Shown here: in pieces, positions 25,146 through 33,941 of the stretch
Layout of the letters: every line of letters begins with the position of its first letter
Numbering within the stretch: the stretch's first letter is position 1
Source of the DNA: Dyadobacter fanqingshengii
GTDB taxonomy: Bacteria > Bacteroidota > Bacteroidia > Cytophagales > Spirosomataceae
NCBI RefSeq assembly: GCF_023822005.2
Contig: NZ_CP098806.1
Span: forward strand, 2,604,001 to 2,668,000
Length of the DNA stretch: 64,000 bases
Direction of reading: 5' to 3'
Notes under the pieces: model-generated
What the model was told of the DNA's origin: nothing
What the model saw: only the letters and a program-made list of their open reading frames with translations
Database searches by the model: none
Position numbers and translations under genes: made by a program

Positions 25146-26147
25146 CTATTTCAAAATGATCTGCGCTCCGCTGCGTTCAACTTTTATTGTTAATGTTTCA
25201 CTGATAAGGTTTAATGTGCTATCCAGCGATTTTTTATCAAATGTTGTATTGATAGGCAGATTGTTCAAACGTTCGTCTCCTATCACGATGTTGGCGTCGT
25301 AAGTTTCGTTCAGGATTTCCACCAGTCTCCACAAAGGCGTGTCGTTGCAGACCAGCTTGTTTGTTCGGTAATATTTATAAAAATCATCTTCTGTTTCATC
25401 CTTTACCAACGCCGGACTGGCTTTGATGACCGTTGCTTTTTGTTTGGGACTAATGCGGACAAATTCATTGTTTTTGGCCACTTCAACCAAACCGGTTTCT
25501 ACGATCACTTCGGTCTTCTTAGCATTGTCCTTCACATTGAAACTCGTCCCCAAAACCTTCACAGTCATATCATTCACTGAAATTATAAATGGTTTTGTCT
25601 TGTCCTTCGTCACCTCAAAGAATGCTTCGCCTGTCAAAGCAACTTCCCTTTTACCTCCCGTAAATTCAGCGGGATAAGAGATGCTTGATTTTTTATTTAA
25701 AGTCACAATGGACCCGTCCGGCAATGTGTCGATCACAGTCTGCGATCCCGAACGAACGGTCAGCATCTCACTATCAACACTTTGACCAAAAAACATATAG
25801 GCTAACCAGCCCGTACACAAGGTTGCGGCGATGAGCGCGGCAACTCTAAGGAAAGCAAACGACTTTTTCGGTTCGTGAAGAGGGATAACCGGCGCTTCTT
25901 CCCTCACTTTTTGCGTCCTTTTCCTGAAACGCTCCCAGGCTGCATCTTCATCAACCAGGTTTTGCGCTGCCAATTGTTTGCTCTGGTTCCAGATCAATTC
26001 GAAATGCTCGAAATATCGCTGGTTCTCATCACTATCGGACAACCATTGGTTGATCTCGATCTGTTCTGCGACGTTTGCCTCGTCCAGTAAGGCCTTGACA
26101 AGCAAGTCGTCTATGTTGTAATTCAGTTCTTTATGCATGACTGACAC
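25146..26147 (-). CDS. FecR family anti-sigma factor
   Basis: A 333-residue inner-membrane anti-sigma regulator. Residues 1-95 are the cytoplasmic sigma-binding region (INQWLSDSDENQRYFEHFELIW). One transmembrane helix runs about 98-120 (LRVAALIAATLCTGWLAYMF). The periplasmic FecR domain follows (TVRSGSQTVIDTLPDGSIVTLNKKSS in outline, then VALTGEAFFEVT), and a DUF4974 domain closes the protein. It should hold the ECF sigma factor inactive until contacted by an STN domain. It lies three bases downstream of the sigma gene and 15 bases upstream of the STN-repeat gene. Confidence 0.94.
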   Translation of the reverse strand: MSVMHKELNYNIDDLLVKALLDEANVAEQIEINQWLSDSDENQRYFEHFELIWNQSKQLAAQNLVDEDAAWERFRKRTQKVREEAPVIPLHEPKKSFAFLRVAALIAATLCTGWLAYMFFGQSVDSEMLTVRSGSQTVIDTLPDGSIVTLNKKSSISYPAEFTGGKREVALTGEAFFEVTKDKTKPFIISVNDMTVKVLGTSFNVKDNAKKTEVIVETGLVEVAKNNEFVRISPKQKATVIKASPALVKDETEDDFYKYYRTNKLVCNDTPLWRLVEILNETYDANIVIGDERLNNLPINTTFDKKSLDSTLNLISETLTIKVERSGAQIILK

Positions 26148-26150
26148 GGA

Positions 26151-26720
26151 TTAGCTGAGGAGAAATAAGAGGATGGATGCGGGCAGGAAATCAACCAGTT
26201 TCAGACGCAAAAGACGCAGCGCCTTACCCATTTGATTTTCCACTGTTTTCAAAGGCAATTGCAGGAGGTCGGCGATTTCCTGGTATTTCAGCTCTTCAAA
26301 TCGGCTCATCTGGAATATCGTCCTGCATTTTTCGGGTAATTCTTTCAATGCGCTGTCCAGGCGCTGTTCAAGCTCTTTCAGTTCTAGGTGATGAGCTGTG
26401 TTGTTGCTGTGTTCCATTTGATTAATTGCGTACGTTTGGTAGGCGTCCCTGACTTTCAAATGCTTGATATAATTAAGGCTTTCGTGGTAAACCGAGCGAT
26501 ACAGATAGCCGCTGACAGATTCTTTTATCTCAATGTGATCTGTCTTTTCCCAGAGCCGGCAAAAAACATTCTGCACCATTTCTTCGGCCATAATGTCATC
26601 CCGCAAAATAGTGCAGGCATAGGCGTGAAGGCCTTTAAAATGCTTTTTAAAAACCCTCTCAAACTCCGCTTCCCGATCCCTGCTTAAAAATGTTACGTCA
26701 TCCGCGATGGCTACGTTCAT
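26151..26720 (-). CDS. ECF RNA polymerase sigma factor, FecI-like
   Basis: A 189-residue ECF sigma-70 factor of the Bacteroidota FecI/FpvI type. Region 2 is FERVFKKHFKGLHAYACTILRDDIMAEEMVQNVFCRLWEK in outline (residues about 22-60) with the typical AEEMVQNVF core. Region 4 is ALKELPEKCRTIFQMSRFEELKYQEIADLLQLPLKTVENQM (about 122-162), carrying the HTH. It directs polymerase to its target promoters when released by the FecR protein encoded immediately downstream. It is the first gene of a three-gene operon ending with the STN-repeat protein. Confidence 0.95.
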   Translation of the reverse strand: MNVAIADDVTFLSRDREAEFERVFKKHFKGLHAYACTILRDDIMAEEMVQNVFCRLWEKTDHIEIKESVSGYLYRSVYHESLNYIKHLKVRDAYQTYAINQMEHSNNTAHHLELKELEQRLDSALKELPEKCRTIFQMSRFEELKYQEIADLLQLPLKTVENQMGKALRLLRLKLVDFLPASILLFLLS

Positions 26721-26746
26721 TGCAATGGTAGATTACTGGTAAAAAA

Positions 26747-26797
26747 TAAGCGCCCGACTTAGGCTGTTCATTGGAATGACAACCAGTCGGGCGCTTA
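26747..26797 (-). terminator. terminator of the GTPDKRY-repeat gene
   Basis: A perfect 13-bp stem (TAAGCGCCCGACT/AGTCGGGCGCTTA) with a 25-base loop that itself contains a short TCATT-GG-AATGA hairpin. On the minus strand it is followed by six T, as expected for the gene ending at 26838. Confidence 0.85.
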
Positions 26798-26837
26798 CCC
26801 TAAATTTTCCGGAGAATATTTCCGGTATTATTTTGAT

Positions 26838-27170
26838 CTATTGCTTTTTAGCAGCTTTCAGCGAGTCGGCTTTGCTCGTTTTGAAACGTTTGTCCGGCGT
26901 GCCGTCTTTTTTAAGGTTTTTGTTTTCATTGTAACGCTTATCCGGCGTGCCGTTGGCTTTGAGCTTTTTGTTCTCCGAATAACGCTTGTCGGGCGTTCCG
27001 TTAGCTTTTACTTTGATAGTGGTTTTATCATTTCCGGTCTGCTTCGTAGACACGGTTGTTTTATTGGTAGCCGGTTTCTTGGCGGGCGTCGCCGTTTGTG
27101 CAAATGCTGGGGCTGCAAAAGCCATTAAAGCCAGCAGAACCAATGCTTTCAGGTTTTTCATTTTTTTCAA
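26838..27170 (-). CDS. small exported protein with GTPDKRY repeats
   Basis: A 110-residue Lys-rich protein. A signal peptide (about 1-24, ending AFAQ) is followed by a Thr/Lys linker and three near-identical repeats with the core K-x-(N/D)-GTPDKR(Y/F), spaced 16-17 residues apart and joined by ENK-LK. I know this repeat from many short Bacteroidota proteins of unknown function. It is strongly basic and lacks cysteines, so it could bind polyanions such as DNA, lipopolysaccharide or phosphate-rich polymers; that is inference. Monocistronic, with a strong terminator. An alternative start three codons in (MKNLKALVLL) also gives a good leader. Confidence 0.75.
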   Translation of the reverse strand: MKKMKNLKALVLLALMAFAAPAFAQTATPAKKPATNKTTVSTKQTGNDKTTIKVKANGTPDKRYSENKKLKANGTPDKRYNENKNLKKDGTPDKRFKTSKADSLKAAKKQ

Positions 27171-27387
27171 ATTAATGTGAGCGATAGATATTTTATTGAT
27201 CTAATGTACAATGATCAACCAAATATCATGCCCGTTTTCAGTCTAAAACAAAAATTAATAGCAATTTAATGCAAAGCGCACTGCCAAGTCTTAGAGTAAC
27301 GCGAAACAGAATACGTTATGATTATAAAATAAACCGATTAACATTATCTTTACATCAATATAATCTATCCCCACTCCTTCGGTCTAA

Positions 27388-28320
27388 ATGAACATTCAAC
27401 AACTGGAATACATTGTCGCAGTCGATAATTACAGGCATTTCGTCCAGGCAGCCGAACATTGTAATGTGACCCAGCCCACGCTTTCCATGATGATCCGCAA
27501 GCTGGAAGAAGAACTATCCGTTAAAATTTTTGACAGGACTAAACAACCCATTGTTCCCACCGGCATAGGCCGTGAAATTATTGATCAGGCTAAAACGATT
27601 TTGCGTGAGGCATCGCGGATGAATGAGATCGCCAAGCATTTCAATGGTGATTTATCGGGCGAATTGCGGATAGGGATCATCCCCACCATTGCACCTTATC
27701 TGCTGCCGCATTTCGTTAATCCTTTTATTACCAATTACCCCGATATCAAGCTTCACGTCTCCGAAATGATCACCGAACGCATCATTAGTGAGCTGAAACT
27801 GGGCAATCTGGATGTGGGAATTATTGCTTCGTTGTCCGAGGAAAGCAGCTTGCAGGAAATCCCGTTATATAAGGAACGCTTTTACGCCTATGTTTCGGAA
27901 AACACCGATTTGTATGCCAAAAAATACATTCTGCCAGCAGATATCGAGCCGAACGAGCTGTGGCTTTTGGAAGAAGGACATTGTTTCCGCACGCAAATCC
28001 AGCGCTTGTGTGAATTGAGCCGCAACAGCCAGTTTGGCAGCAGTTTCAGTTATCGTTCGGGCAGCATTGAAACATTGATCCGGATGGTTGAGAAGAACGG
28101 CGGCATTACCATTTTACCGGAAATGGCGGTTATGGAGCTTTCCGAGGAGCGAAAAAAGCACATTCGCAGCTTTCAGTTTCCCGAGCCGGCGCGCGAAGTT
28201 TGCCTGCTGGTCAACCGCGAACAAATGAAAACCAGGCTGATTGATGCTTTAAAAACAGGAATTACTGCATATTTGCCACAGGAAATTTTTGAAACCAATA
28301 CAGCATTAAGGATTTTATAA
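27388..28320 (+). CDS. oxyR: OxyR-type hydrogen peroxide-sensing LysR regulator
   Basis: A 310-residue LysR-family regulator. The N-terminal winged HTH (about 1-60) contains HFVQAAEHCNVTQPTLSMMIRKLEEEL. The effector domain has the OxyR redox pair in GHCFRTQIQRLC: Cys199 and Cys208, with the same nine-residue spacing and same numbering as the E. coli protein. Peroxide should form the disulfide and switch DNA binding. No catalase or peroxidase gene is adjacent, so targets lie elsewhere. A methyltransferase gene starts five bases downstream and is likely co-transcribed. A near-consensus -7 box TATCTTTA lies about 35 bases upstream. Confidence 0.92.
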   Translation: MNIQQLEYIVAVDNYRHFVQAAEHCNVTQPTLSMMIRKLEEELSVKIFDRTKQPIVPTGIGREIIDQAKTILREASRMNEIAKHFNGDLSGELRIGIIPTIAPYLLPHFVNPFITNYPDIKLHVSEMITERIISELKLGNLDVGIIASLSEESSLQEIPLYKERFYAYVSENTDLYAKKYILPADIEPNELWLLEEGHCFRTQIQRLCELSRNSQFGSSFSYRSGSIETLIRMVEKNGGITILPEMAVMELSEERKKHIRSFQFPEPAREVCLLVNREQMKTRLIDALKTGITAYLPQEIFETNTALRIL

Positions 28321-28325
28321 AAGCC

Positions 28326-28961
28326 ATGAGCATTGAAAATACGCAAAAAGCTTACGACAAATGGTCGGAGCAATATGATACGAACGTGAACAAAACGCGC
28401 GATTTGGAAGCGATGGCGCTTCGCCAGATTTTGGCTGATCAGTCATTTGATAGCATTCTGGAAATCGGCTGTGGAACAGGGAAGAACTCACAATGGCTCA
28501 TTACCAGGACCAAAAAACTCATCGGCGCAGATCTTTCCGCAGAAATGCTCGCCAAAGCCAAAGAAAAACTATCCGGCCGCGAAGCCACATTCATCCAGGC
28601 TGACATTACCCAGGACTGGAATTTCACAAGCGACAAATTCGACCTGATCACATTCAGCCTTGTCCTAGAACACATTGAAAACCTTGACTTCATTTTCAGA
28701 GAAGTAAGCCAAAAGCTCTCTGGCAGCGGGAAAGTATATCTGGGCGAACTTCATCCATTTAAGCAATATTCCGGCTCCAAAGCCCGCTTCGAAACCGAAG
28801 AAGGCCAGACCATAGTGCCCTGCTACATTCACAATGTCTCCGATTTTACCGAATCCGCATCAAAATACGGCTTAAAAATCGAAGAAGTGCGTGAGTTTTT
28901 TGATGAGGATGATCGGACGAAAGTCCCCAGGATTTTAGCTTTGGTGTTTGGGAAGGGGTAA
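28326..28961 (+). CDS. class I SAM-dependent methyltransferase
   Basis: A 211-residue small-molecule-type methyltransferase. Motif I is ILEIGCGTGKNS, motif II acidic residue lies in LIGADLSAEML, and ADITQDWNF plus FDLITFSLVLEHI are the next motifs. The family methylates a range of small molecules, and nothing here identifies the substrate; the segment YLGELHPFKQYSGSKARF is typical of the Methyltransf_11/25 group. It starts five bases after oxyR, so it is probably in the same transcript, and it is convergent with the DUF4143 gene. Confidence 0.88.
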   Translation: MSIENTQKAYDKWSEQYDTNVNKTRDLEAMALRQILADQSFDSILEIGCGTGKNSQWLITRTKKLIGADLSAEMLAKAKEKLSGREATFIQADITQDWNFTSDKFDLITFSLVLEHIENLDFIFREVSQKLSGSGKVYLGELHPFKQYSGSKARFETEEGQTIVPCYIHNVSDFTESASKYGLKIEEVREFFDEDDRTKVPRILALVFGKG

Positions 28962-28984
28962 GTGCGTAATAAAATCGGGAGGTT

Positions 28985-30166
28985 TTAGCGAATAAAACCT
29001 CCCCAAATGAAACCTTCGAATTTTTTGACAGGGTGCCTTCCTATTACAAATGATTTGGTGATTTCCAGATTTTTCGCGAGGGATTGGACATTCTTCAAAT
29101 CTGCTTCTGTTGCTGTTTCTTTCACTTCGAAACAGAAGTCTTTATCCACAATAAAGTCAATTTCCCTGCCGGTTTTGAGCTGATAGTAAGCCACTTCACC
29201 TTTATGCAGTAATTGGTTAAAAACGGCATTCTCAAATTTAGAACCGCTCCCCAGATCGCCCGATAACGACGCAATCCCATTATCTAAAAAGTACACCTTT
29301 TTTGCTTTCACAATCTCCCGATCAGGGCTTGTGGAACGCACAGGAATCGTTTTGATCAGATAGCTTTTTTCTAAAAGATCCAGATAGTTTTCAACAACTG
29401 TACGGTTAATGCCAATAACACTGGTCAATTTTGAGACATCCAATTTCGTGCCGATCCGGACGGATAACAACTTGATTAACTTAAATAAATTAGTTGGATC
29501 TCTAATGTCAGAAAGCAAAGCAAGGTCAAAATTGATATACGAACTTAAAATATCACTGATCAAATCCTTTTTCTCAGCAATCGAATCGGCCAAAACTACC
29601 TCGGGAAATCCGCCAAAATTTATGTAGGCGTCATAATACATTTTTAGCCTTTCGTACTCGGATTCTGCATATTTAGCTGATTGGTCAAAACTCAATGTAA
29701 CTGCCGGAACGCCATTAAATGAAAGCAGTTCGCCAAAATTCAATGGGAAAATTTCAAAAATCTTCTTCCTCCCAGCAAGTGACTCCGAAAACTGATTTTT
29801 CATATAGTAAGCACTGGATCCCGTCACTATAAACTTGATATCATAAGTATCGTAGAGATATTTAAGAATACTGGGAAGATTCGGCACTAATTGTATCTCA
29901 TCGATGGCGATCAGCACTTTTTTCGTAAAATCAGTCCCTCTTTGCGTAAGCGCATATATGATTGTTTCATAGTTAGGCTCAGAAAATAGTGCACGGGTGT
30001 CTATTCTTTCGAGGTCGAAATAGTGCTTTTGCGTTATGTCGGATTGGGATAAAAGTTGCTTTACCAAAGAAGTTTTACCCGTTCGTCTCATGCCGGTTAA
30101 AACTGTAATCTGCCTTCTTGATAGGTGTTCAAGCAGTTGGGGATAGATATCTCTGGAAAAAAACAT
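28985..30166 (-). CDS. AAA ATPase with DUF4143 domain
   Basis: A 393-residue protein of the widespread ATPase-plus-DUF4143 group. The AAA part has Walker A GMRRTGKTS (about residues 25-33), Walker B VLIAIDEIQLV and sensor FIVTGSSA. The C-terminal DUF4143 part includes YDAYINFGGFPEVVL and ends with a PD-(D/E)xK nuclease-like EIDFIVDKDFCFEVKE. Function is unsettled; members are often in variable regions and may act in defence or as stand-alone DNA-handling ATPases. It is monocistronic, and the 124-bp upstream region is extremely AT-rich. That and the AT-richer coding sequence hint at horizontal gain. Confidence 0.88.
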   Translation of the reverse strand: MFFSRDIYPQLLEHLSRRQITVLTGMRRTGKTSLVKQLLSQSDITQKHYFDLERIDTRALFSEPNYETIIYALTQRGTDFTKKVLIAIDEIQLVPNLPSILKYLYDTYDIKFIVTGSSAYYMKNQFSESLAGRKKIFEIFPLNFGELLSFNGVPAVTLSFDQSAKYAESEYERLKMYYDAYINFGGFPEVVLADSIAEKKDLISDILSSYINFDLALLSDIRDPTNLFKLIKLLSVRIGTKLDVSKLTSVIGINRTVVENYLDLLEKSYLIKTIPVRSTSPDREIVKAKKVYFLDNGIASLSGDLGSGSKFENAVFNQLLHKGEVAYYQLKTGREIDFIVDKDFCFEVKETATEADLKNVQSLAKNLEITKSFVIGRHPVKKFEGFIWGGFIR

Positions 30167-30290
30167 AAGCCAAAAATTGTGAAGAGTAAATTAGTTTACC
30201 TATTTTACTTTGTCAGCACAAAAATAGTAATACTATTTTATAGTTCAATTATTAAAATAGTAAACAATTTTAAACTTAATATAATTATTA

Positions 30291-32015
30291 TTATTTTAAA
30301 TTTAAAATATTCAACCTACTTATCAAATACTCCTCCATCCTACCCAAATCAAACGCATTAAACGTCATATCCTTCGTCAAGCCGCCTTTCCTTGCCACGG
30401 CAACGCCATAATGCATATCAAAATAGCCTTCCTTAGAATGGGCATCAGGGTTAATGCTCAGGAGGACGCCTTTTTCCATGCAGTAGGAAATCCAGCGCCA
30501 GTCGAGGTCGAGGCGCCAGGGGGACGCGTTGATTTCTACGACCACCTGACGTTCGGCGCAGGCGTCGATGATGGCTTTGTGATCGATGGGATAGCCTTCT
30601 CTTGAAAGTAAGAGGCGGCCGGTGGGGTGGCCCAATATGGTTGTATATGGATTTTCAATGGCTTTGAGCAATCGCGTGGTGGCTTTTTCAAGCGTCATCG
30701 TGAGGTTGCTATGCACGGATGCAACAATGTAATCGAACGAGGCGAGGATCTCGGTTGGATAATCCAATGAACCGTCTCCTAAAATATCAGATTCTATTCC
30801 TTTTAAGATTTTGAATGGCTTTTCCGGATTTTCTGCCGCGAAACGCGCGTTCAGTTTTGCAATTTCTTCGTGCTGGCGAATGACGTCTTCGATTTTAAGA
30901 CCTTGCGCATAAGTAGCAGTCTGCGAGTGATCGGCAATTCCCAAATATTCAAAACCCAGCTCACGGCAATACAGCGCCATTTGTTCCAATGTATGCTGAC
31001 CGTCGGAATAAGTGCTGTGATTGTGCAAAATCCCTTTCAGGTCGTCCCAGGTAATGAGCTGATCTGTGGAATGCGTTTCGGCCCAGAGGAACTCATTGGC
31101 GCCTTCGCGCATTTCTGGAACAATGTAAGGCAGCCCAGCTTTTTGATAAATAACCTCTTCATTCTCTGCTTCTTCATAATATGCATGACGCCAGATCGTG
31201 CTGCCGGCCGGCGTCGGATAACCGAGATGCAATGCATCGGAAGTTTCGATAAATAATTCATTCACAACGCGTTCGGGTTTGGCAGCAACGATTTCAATAT
31301 CAACCATCACATCCTGCACATTCCCGCGCCACACAAAAGGCGATGACCGTTTTTCGTCCTGAACAAGAATTTCAATTTCACCAATAAACGTTTGCAGCAA
31401 AGCCGGCGAATCTGTCCCAACCAGGATTTTGATTGTATCCACAATCTCGGCCCTGCGTCTGATATCGCCAGCAACTTCCACTTGATCGAAGCTCTTTTTC
31501 AGCTCCCTAACGATCATTTCAGCGATCACTTCTGCCTTGTCCATCCGCAATTTTCCAGCCTGATCTTTCAGAAAAGCCAGTGAATCAATGATTTTTTGCT
31601 GAATGCTTCCGCCGAAACCTTTGAGTTTGGCAACTGTGCCGTTCAGGCAAGCCAGTTCGAGCTCGTGCAGGTTATCAATGCCGAGTTCCTGCCATAGCAC
31701 GGCTATTTTCTTAGGTCCTATTCCTTTGATATTGAACATTTCCATCACACCCAGCGGCGTGTTGCGAAGCAGGTCTTCGAGCTCCGGAAATGTTCCCGTT
31801 TTTGCAATCTGAACGATCTTGCCGGCGGTGCTTTTACCAATTCCCTGCAATTTGGTAAGCTCCTGCTCCGTCATATGTTGGAGCTCCCCTTCCTTATATT
31901 TATCCAGATAAAAAGCCGCAATCGAATATCCCTTGATCTTGAAAGGGTCTGCACCGTGCAGTTCCATCAATTTGGCGGTTAATTCCAGGATCTCAACAAT
32001 TTCAGGATTGCTCAT
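30291..32015 (-). CDS. PolX-type protein with PHP domain; polymerase site degenerate
   Basis: A 574-residue family X polymerase-like protein. Order: N-terminal helix-hairpin-helix and 8-kDa-like region (LQGIGKSTAGKI, NIKGIGPKKIA), palm/nucleotidyltransferase (about 180-245), and C-terminal PHP phosphoesterase (about 327-560). The palm motif normally reads GSxRR-E-DxD, but here it is GDIRRRAEIVDTIKIL, so Thr194 and Lys196 replace the two metal-binding aspartates; the third, Asp239 in VDIEIV, remains. PHP ligands are intact: LHNHSTYSD, GIADHS, GIESDIL, VASVHS, GHPTGR and NPDAHS. It probably works as a 3'-5' exonuclease or phosphoesterase in repair, not as a polymerase. Confidence 0.9.
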   Translation of the reverse strand: MSNPEIVEILELTAKLMELHGADPFKIKGYSIAAFYLDKYKEGELQHMTEQELTKLQGIGKSTAGKIVQIAKTGTFPELEDLLRNTPLGVMEMFNIKGIGPKKIAVLWQELGIDNLHELELACLNGTVAKLKGFGGSIQQKIIDSLAFLKDQAGKLRMDKAEVIAEMIVRELKKSFDQVEVAGDIRRRAEIVDTIKILVGTDSPALLQTFIGEIEILVQDEKRSSPFVWRGNVQDVMVDIEIVAAKPERVVNELFIETSDALHLGYPTPAGSTIWRHAYYEEAENEEVIYQKAGLPYIVPEMREGANEFLWAETHSTDQLITWDDLKGILHNHSTYSDGQHTLEQMALYCRELGFEYLGIADHSQTATYAQGLKIEDVIRQHEEIAKLNARFAAENPEKPFKILKGIESDILGDGSLDYPTEILASFDYIVASVHSNLTMTLEKATTRLLKAIENPYTTILGHPTGRLLLSREGYPIDHKAIIDACAERQVVVEINASPWRLDLDWRWISYCMEKGVLLSINPDAHSKEGYFDMHYGVAVARKGGLTKDMTFNAFDLGRMEEYLISRLNILNLK

Positions 32016-32185
32016 ATCATTTCAGGTTAAAGAATTCTTTGCGAATTACGATTTATGTCTCAGCATTTGCAAATATCGGGTAAGTAGTCCATTTTTTCCT
32101 TTAAGTAGTTATAGTATTAGCCTGTCTTAGATAGAAAAAACTTTAACCAAAACTGCCCTCCCGGGGACATAAATAGGATTACCAA

Positions 32186-33460
32186 ATGAGCATTGACCAA
32201 TTAAAAAATTACCGCAGCGAAATCCATAACCATTTAACAACCGAGTTGCTTCCTTTTTGGGAAAGCAGATGTGTAGACAAAGAAAATGGAGGCTTCATCA
32301 CCCATTTCGACAATGCTGGAAACGATTCCGGCGAAGACGAAAAATCGCTCATTGCCCAAACCAGGACTGTTTTTACATTTTCTTCTGCACATAGGGCGGG
32401 TTATGGCGACGGTCGTTATGCTGCTATTGCAAGCCACGGCGTGGATTTTCTGATCAATAAAATGTGGGACGAGGAAAATGGCGGATTTTACTGGCTTATG
32501 GATCGCAAGGGCAATGTTAAGATTGATGAAAAGATCGTTTACGGACATAGTTTTGCCATTTACAGTCTGGCCGAATACACATTGGCAACGGGCGATCCAC
32601 GCGGTTTGGAATATGCTGAAAAGGTTTTTGATTTATTACAAATACACGGGGCAGACACTTACTATGGTGGATATTTTGAAATGTTCCACCGTAACTGGGA
32701 GCTGAAAGGCAACGGTCCGGCGGGCGGCGACCGTAAAACATTGGATGCCCATATGCATTTGATGGAGGCCTTTACAACATTATATGAAGCAAGCCAAAAA
32801 CAAGTGCATAAGCGCAAGCTGATGGAAATTATTGAGCTGCTTTTGCATAAAATCATGCACCCGCAATACAAAACGGGCATTCCGCAGTTCTGGGCAGACT
32901 GGACAGTTGCGCCGCAAATTAAGTTCGACATTATCTGGGGCTGGGACCGGTTTTCGGAAGATGGCATGAAAAGCTCTGCCGAAGACAACACAAGCTATGG
33001 CCATAATGTGGAATTTGCGTGGCTGCTCATGCATGCGCTGGACATCGCAGGCGTTCCCTATGACGCCTATCAAGACCAACTCCTGGCTTCCTACGATCAC
33101 GCGGTGGAGCATGGCATCGACTGGGAATTCGGCGGCGTGTATGTGGAAGGCTCGCATGCAGGCGAAGTTTATGATCGTGAAAAAGAGTTCTGGCAGCAAG
33201 CGGAAGTGATTATTGGGATGCTGGATGCTTACCGGGTTTATGGGGATGAAAAATATTTGAAAGCATATGATGCAACTCACCGCTTTGTTTTTGATAAGAT
33301 GATCCATCACGAAGTGGGCGAATGGCTACCCTTATTAACCCGTCAGGGCGAGCCGATCTGGAAGCATATGAGCCATTCCTGGAAAGTAAATTATCATTCT
33401 GTTCGATCCATGGTGCAGGGCATTGTGCGCTTGGATAAGCTCATTGCACAGGCGGAGTAA
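32186..33460 (+). CDS. AGE-family sugar 2-epimerase (cellobiose 2-epimerase-like)
   Basis: A 424-residue (alpha/alpha)6-barrel enzyme of the N-acylglucosamine 2-epimerase superfamily. Conserved features include QTRTVFTFSSAHR, YGHSFAIYSLAEY, the active-site SYGHNVEFAWLL and a late HSWKVNYHSVRSM histidine pair. Length and these motifs agree with cellobiose 2-epimerase, which converts the reducing glucose of cello- or manno-oligosaccharides to mannose (or the reverse). The GH9 enzyme at 2145 could supply such oligosaccharides, though the genes are not linked. It is followed by csbD after about 150 bases. No signal peptide, so it is cytoplasmic. Confidence 0.88.
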   Translation: MSIDQLKNYRSEIHNHLTTELLPFWESRCVDKENGGFITHFDNAGNDSGEDEKSLIAQTRTVFTFSSAHRAGYGDGRYAAIASHGVDFLINKMWDEENGGFYWLMDRKGNVKIDEKIVYGHSFAIYSLAEYTLATGDPRGLEYAEKVFDLLQIHGADTYYGGYFEMFHRNWELKGNGPAGGDRKTLDAHMHLMEAFTTLYEASQKQVHKRKLMEIIELLLHKIMHPQYKTGIPQFWADWTVAPQIKFDIIWGWDRFSEDGMKSSAEDNTSYGHNVEFAWLLMHALDIAGVPYDAYQDQLLASYDHAVEHGIDWEFGGVYVEGSHAGEVYDREKEFWQQAEVIIGMLDAYRVYGDEKYLKAYDATHRFVFDKMIHHEVGEWLPLLTRQGEPIWKHMSHSWKVNYHSVRSMVQGIVRLDKLIAQAE

Positions 33461-33613
33461 GGTTTTCCAAGCAAATATTTGGACACTTTCGGGAAAATTC
33501 TTACTCAAAACCGCTAAAAACTTAATGAAATGCTAGTGGAATGATTGTTGCCCATGTTTCATCAGTCGCATGCTTTTAACCAAGCATATTTTTTAATTTA
33601 AATTGATGAAATC

Positions 33614-33811
33614 ATGAGTGCTTTCACACAACAAGTAAAAGGAAACTGGAATGAACTGAAAGGTAAATTCAAGCAACAATATGCAGATTTGACCGATGAT
33701 GACCTGTTATATGAAGATGGAAAAGAAGATGAGCTTCTTGGCAAACTTCAAAAAAAACTAGGTAAGACCCGTGAAGAAGTTGAAAGTGAAGTAGATAAAT
33801 GGTCTAGATAG
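33614..33811 (+). CDS. CsbD family stress protein
   Basis: A 65-residue CsbD-like protein. The signature [24 protein letters not shown] is followed by a helical, charged C-terminal half with [20 protein letters not shown]. CsbD-type proteins are small, very abundant helical proteins induced by general stress; the molecular role is unknown. Monocistronic with a strong terminator at 33844-33874. The AT-rich upstream region at 33580-33600 should hold the promoter, but no exact -7 box is seen. Confidence 0.92.
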   Translation: MSAFTQQVKGNWNELKGKFKQQYADLTDDDLLYEDGKEDELLGKLQKKLGKTREEVESEVDKWSR

Positions 33812-33843
33812 GTCCAGTTTTTGGATTGAATAATGAATAAATT

Positions 33844-33874
33844 AAGAGCCTCGGAATTACATTCCGAGGCTCTT
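33844..33874 (+). terminator. terminator of csbD-like gene
   Basis: A perfect 14-bp stem (AAGAGCCTCGGAAT/ATTCCGAGGCTCTT), 3-base loop and T-run, 33 bases after the csbD-like stop. It overlaps the 5' end of an artefactually long frame of the next gene, which supports the later start chosen for that gene. Confidence 0.92.
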
Positions 33875-33941
33875 TTTGTGTAGTAGGAAGCATCCATCTC
33901 GTCCTTTTAGTATAATCTTTAACATAAAATTTCCTCTCCGA

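Noticed and set aside
32780..33310. A 176-codon minus-strand frame over the AGE epimerase
   Set aside because: Antisense shadow; no recognisable domain or promoter.
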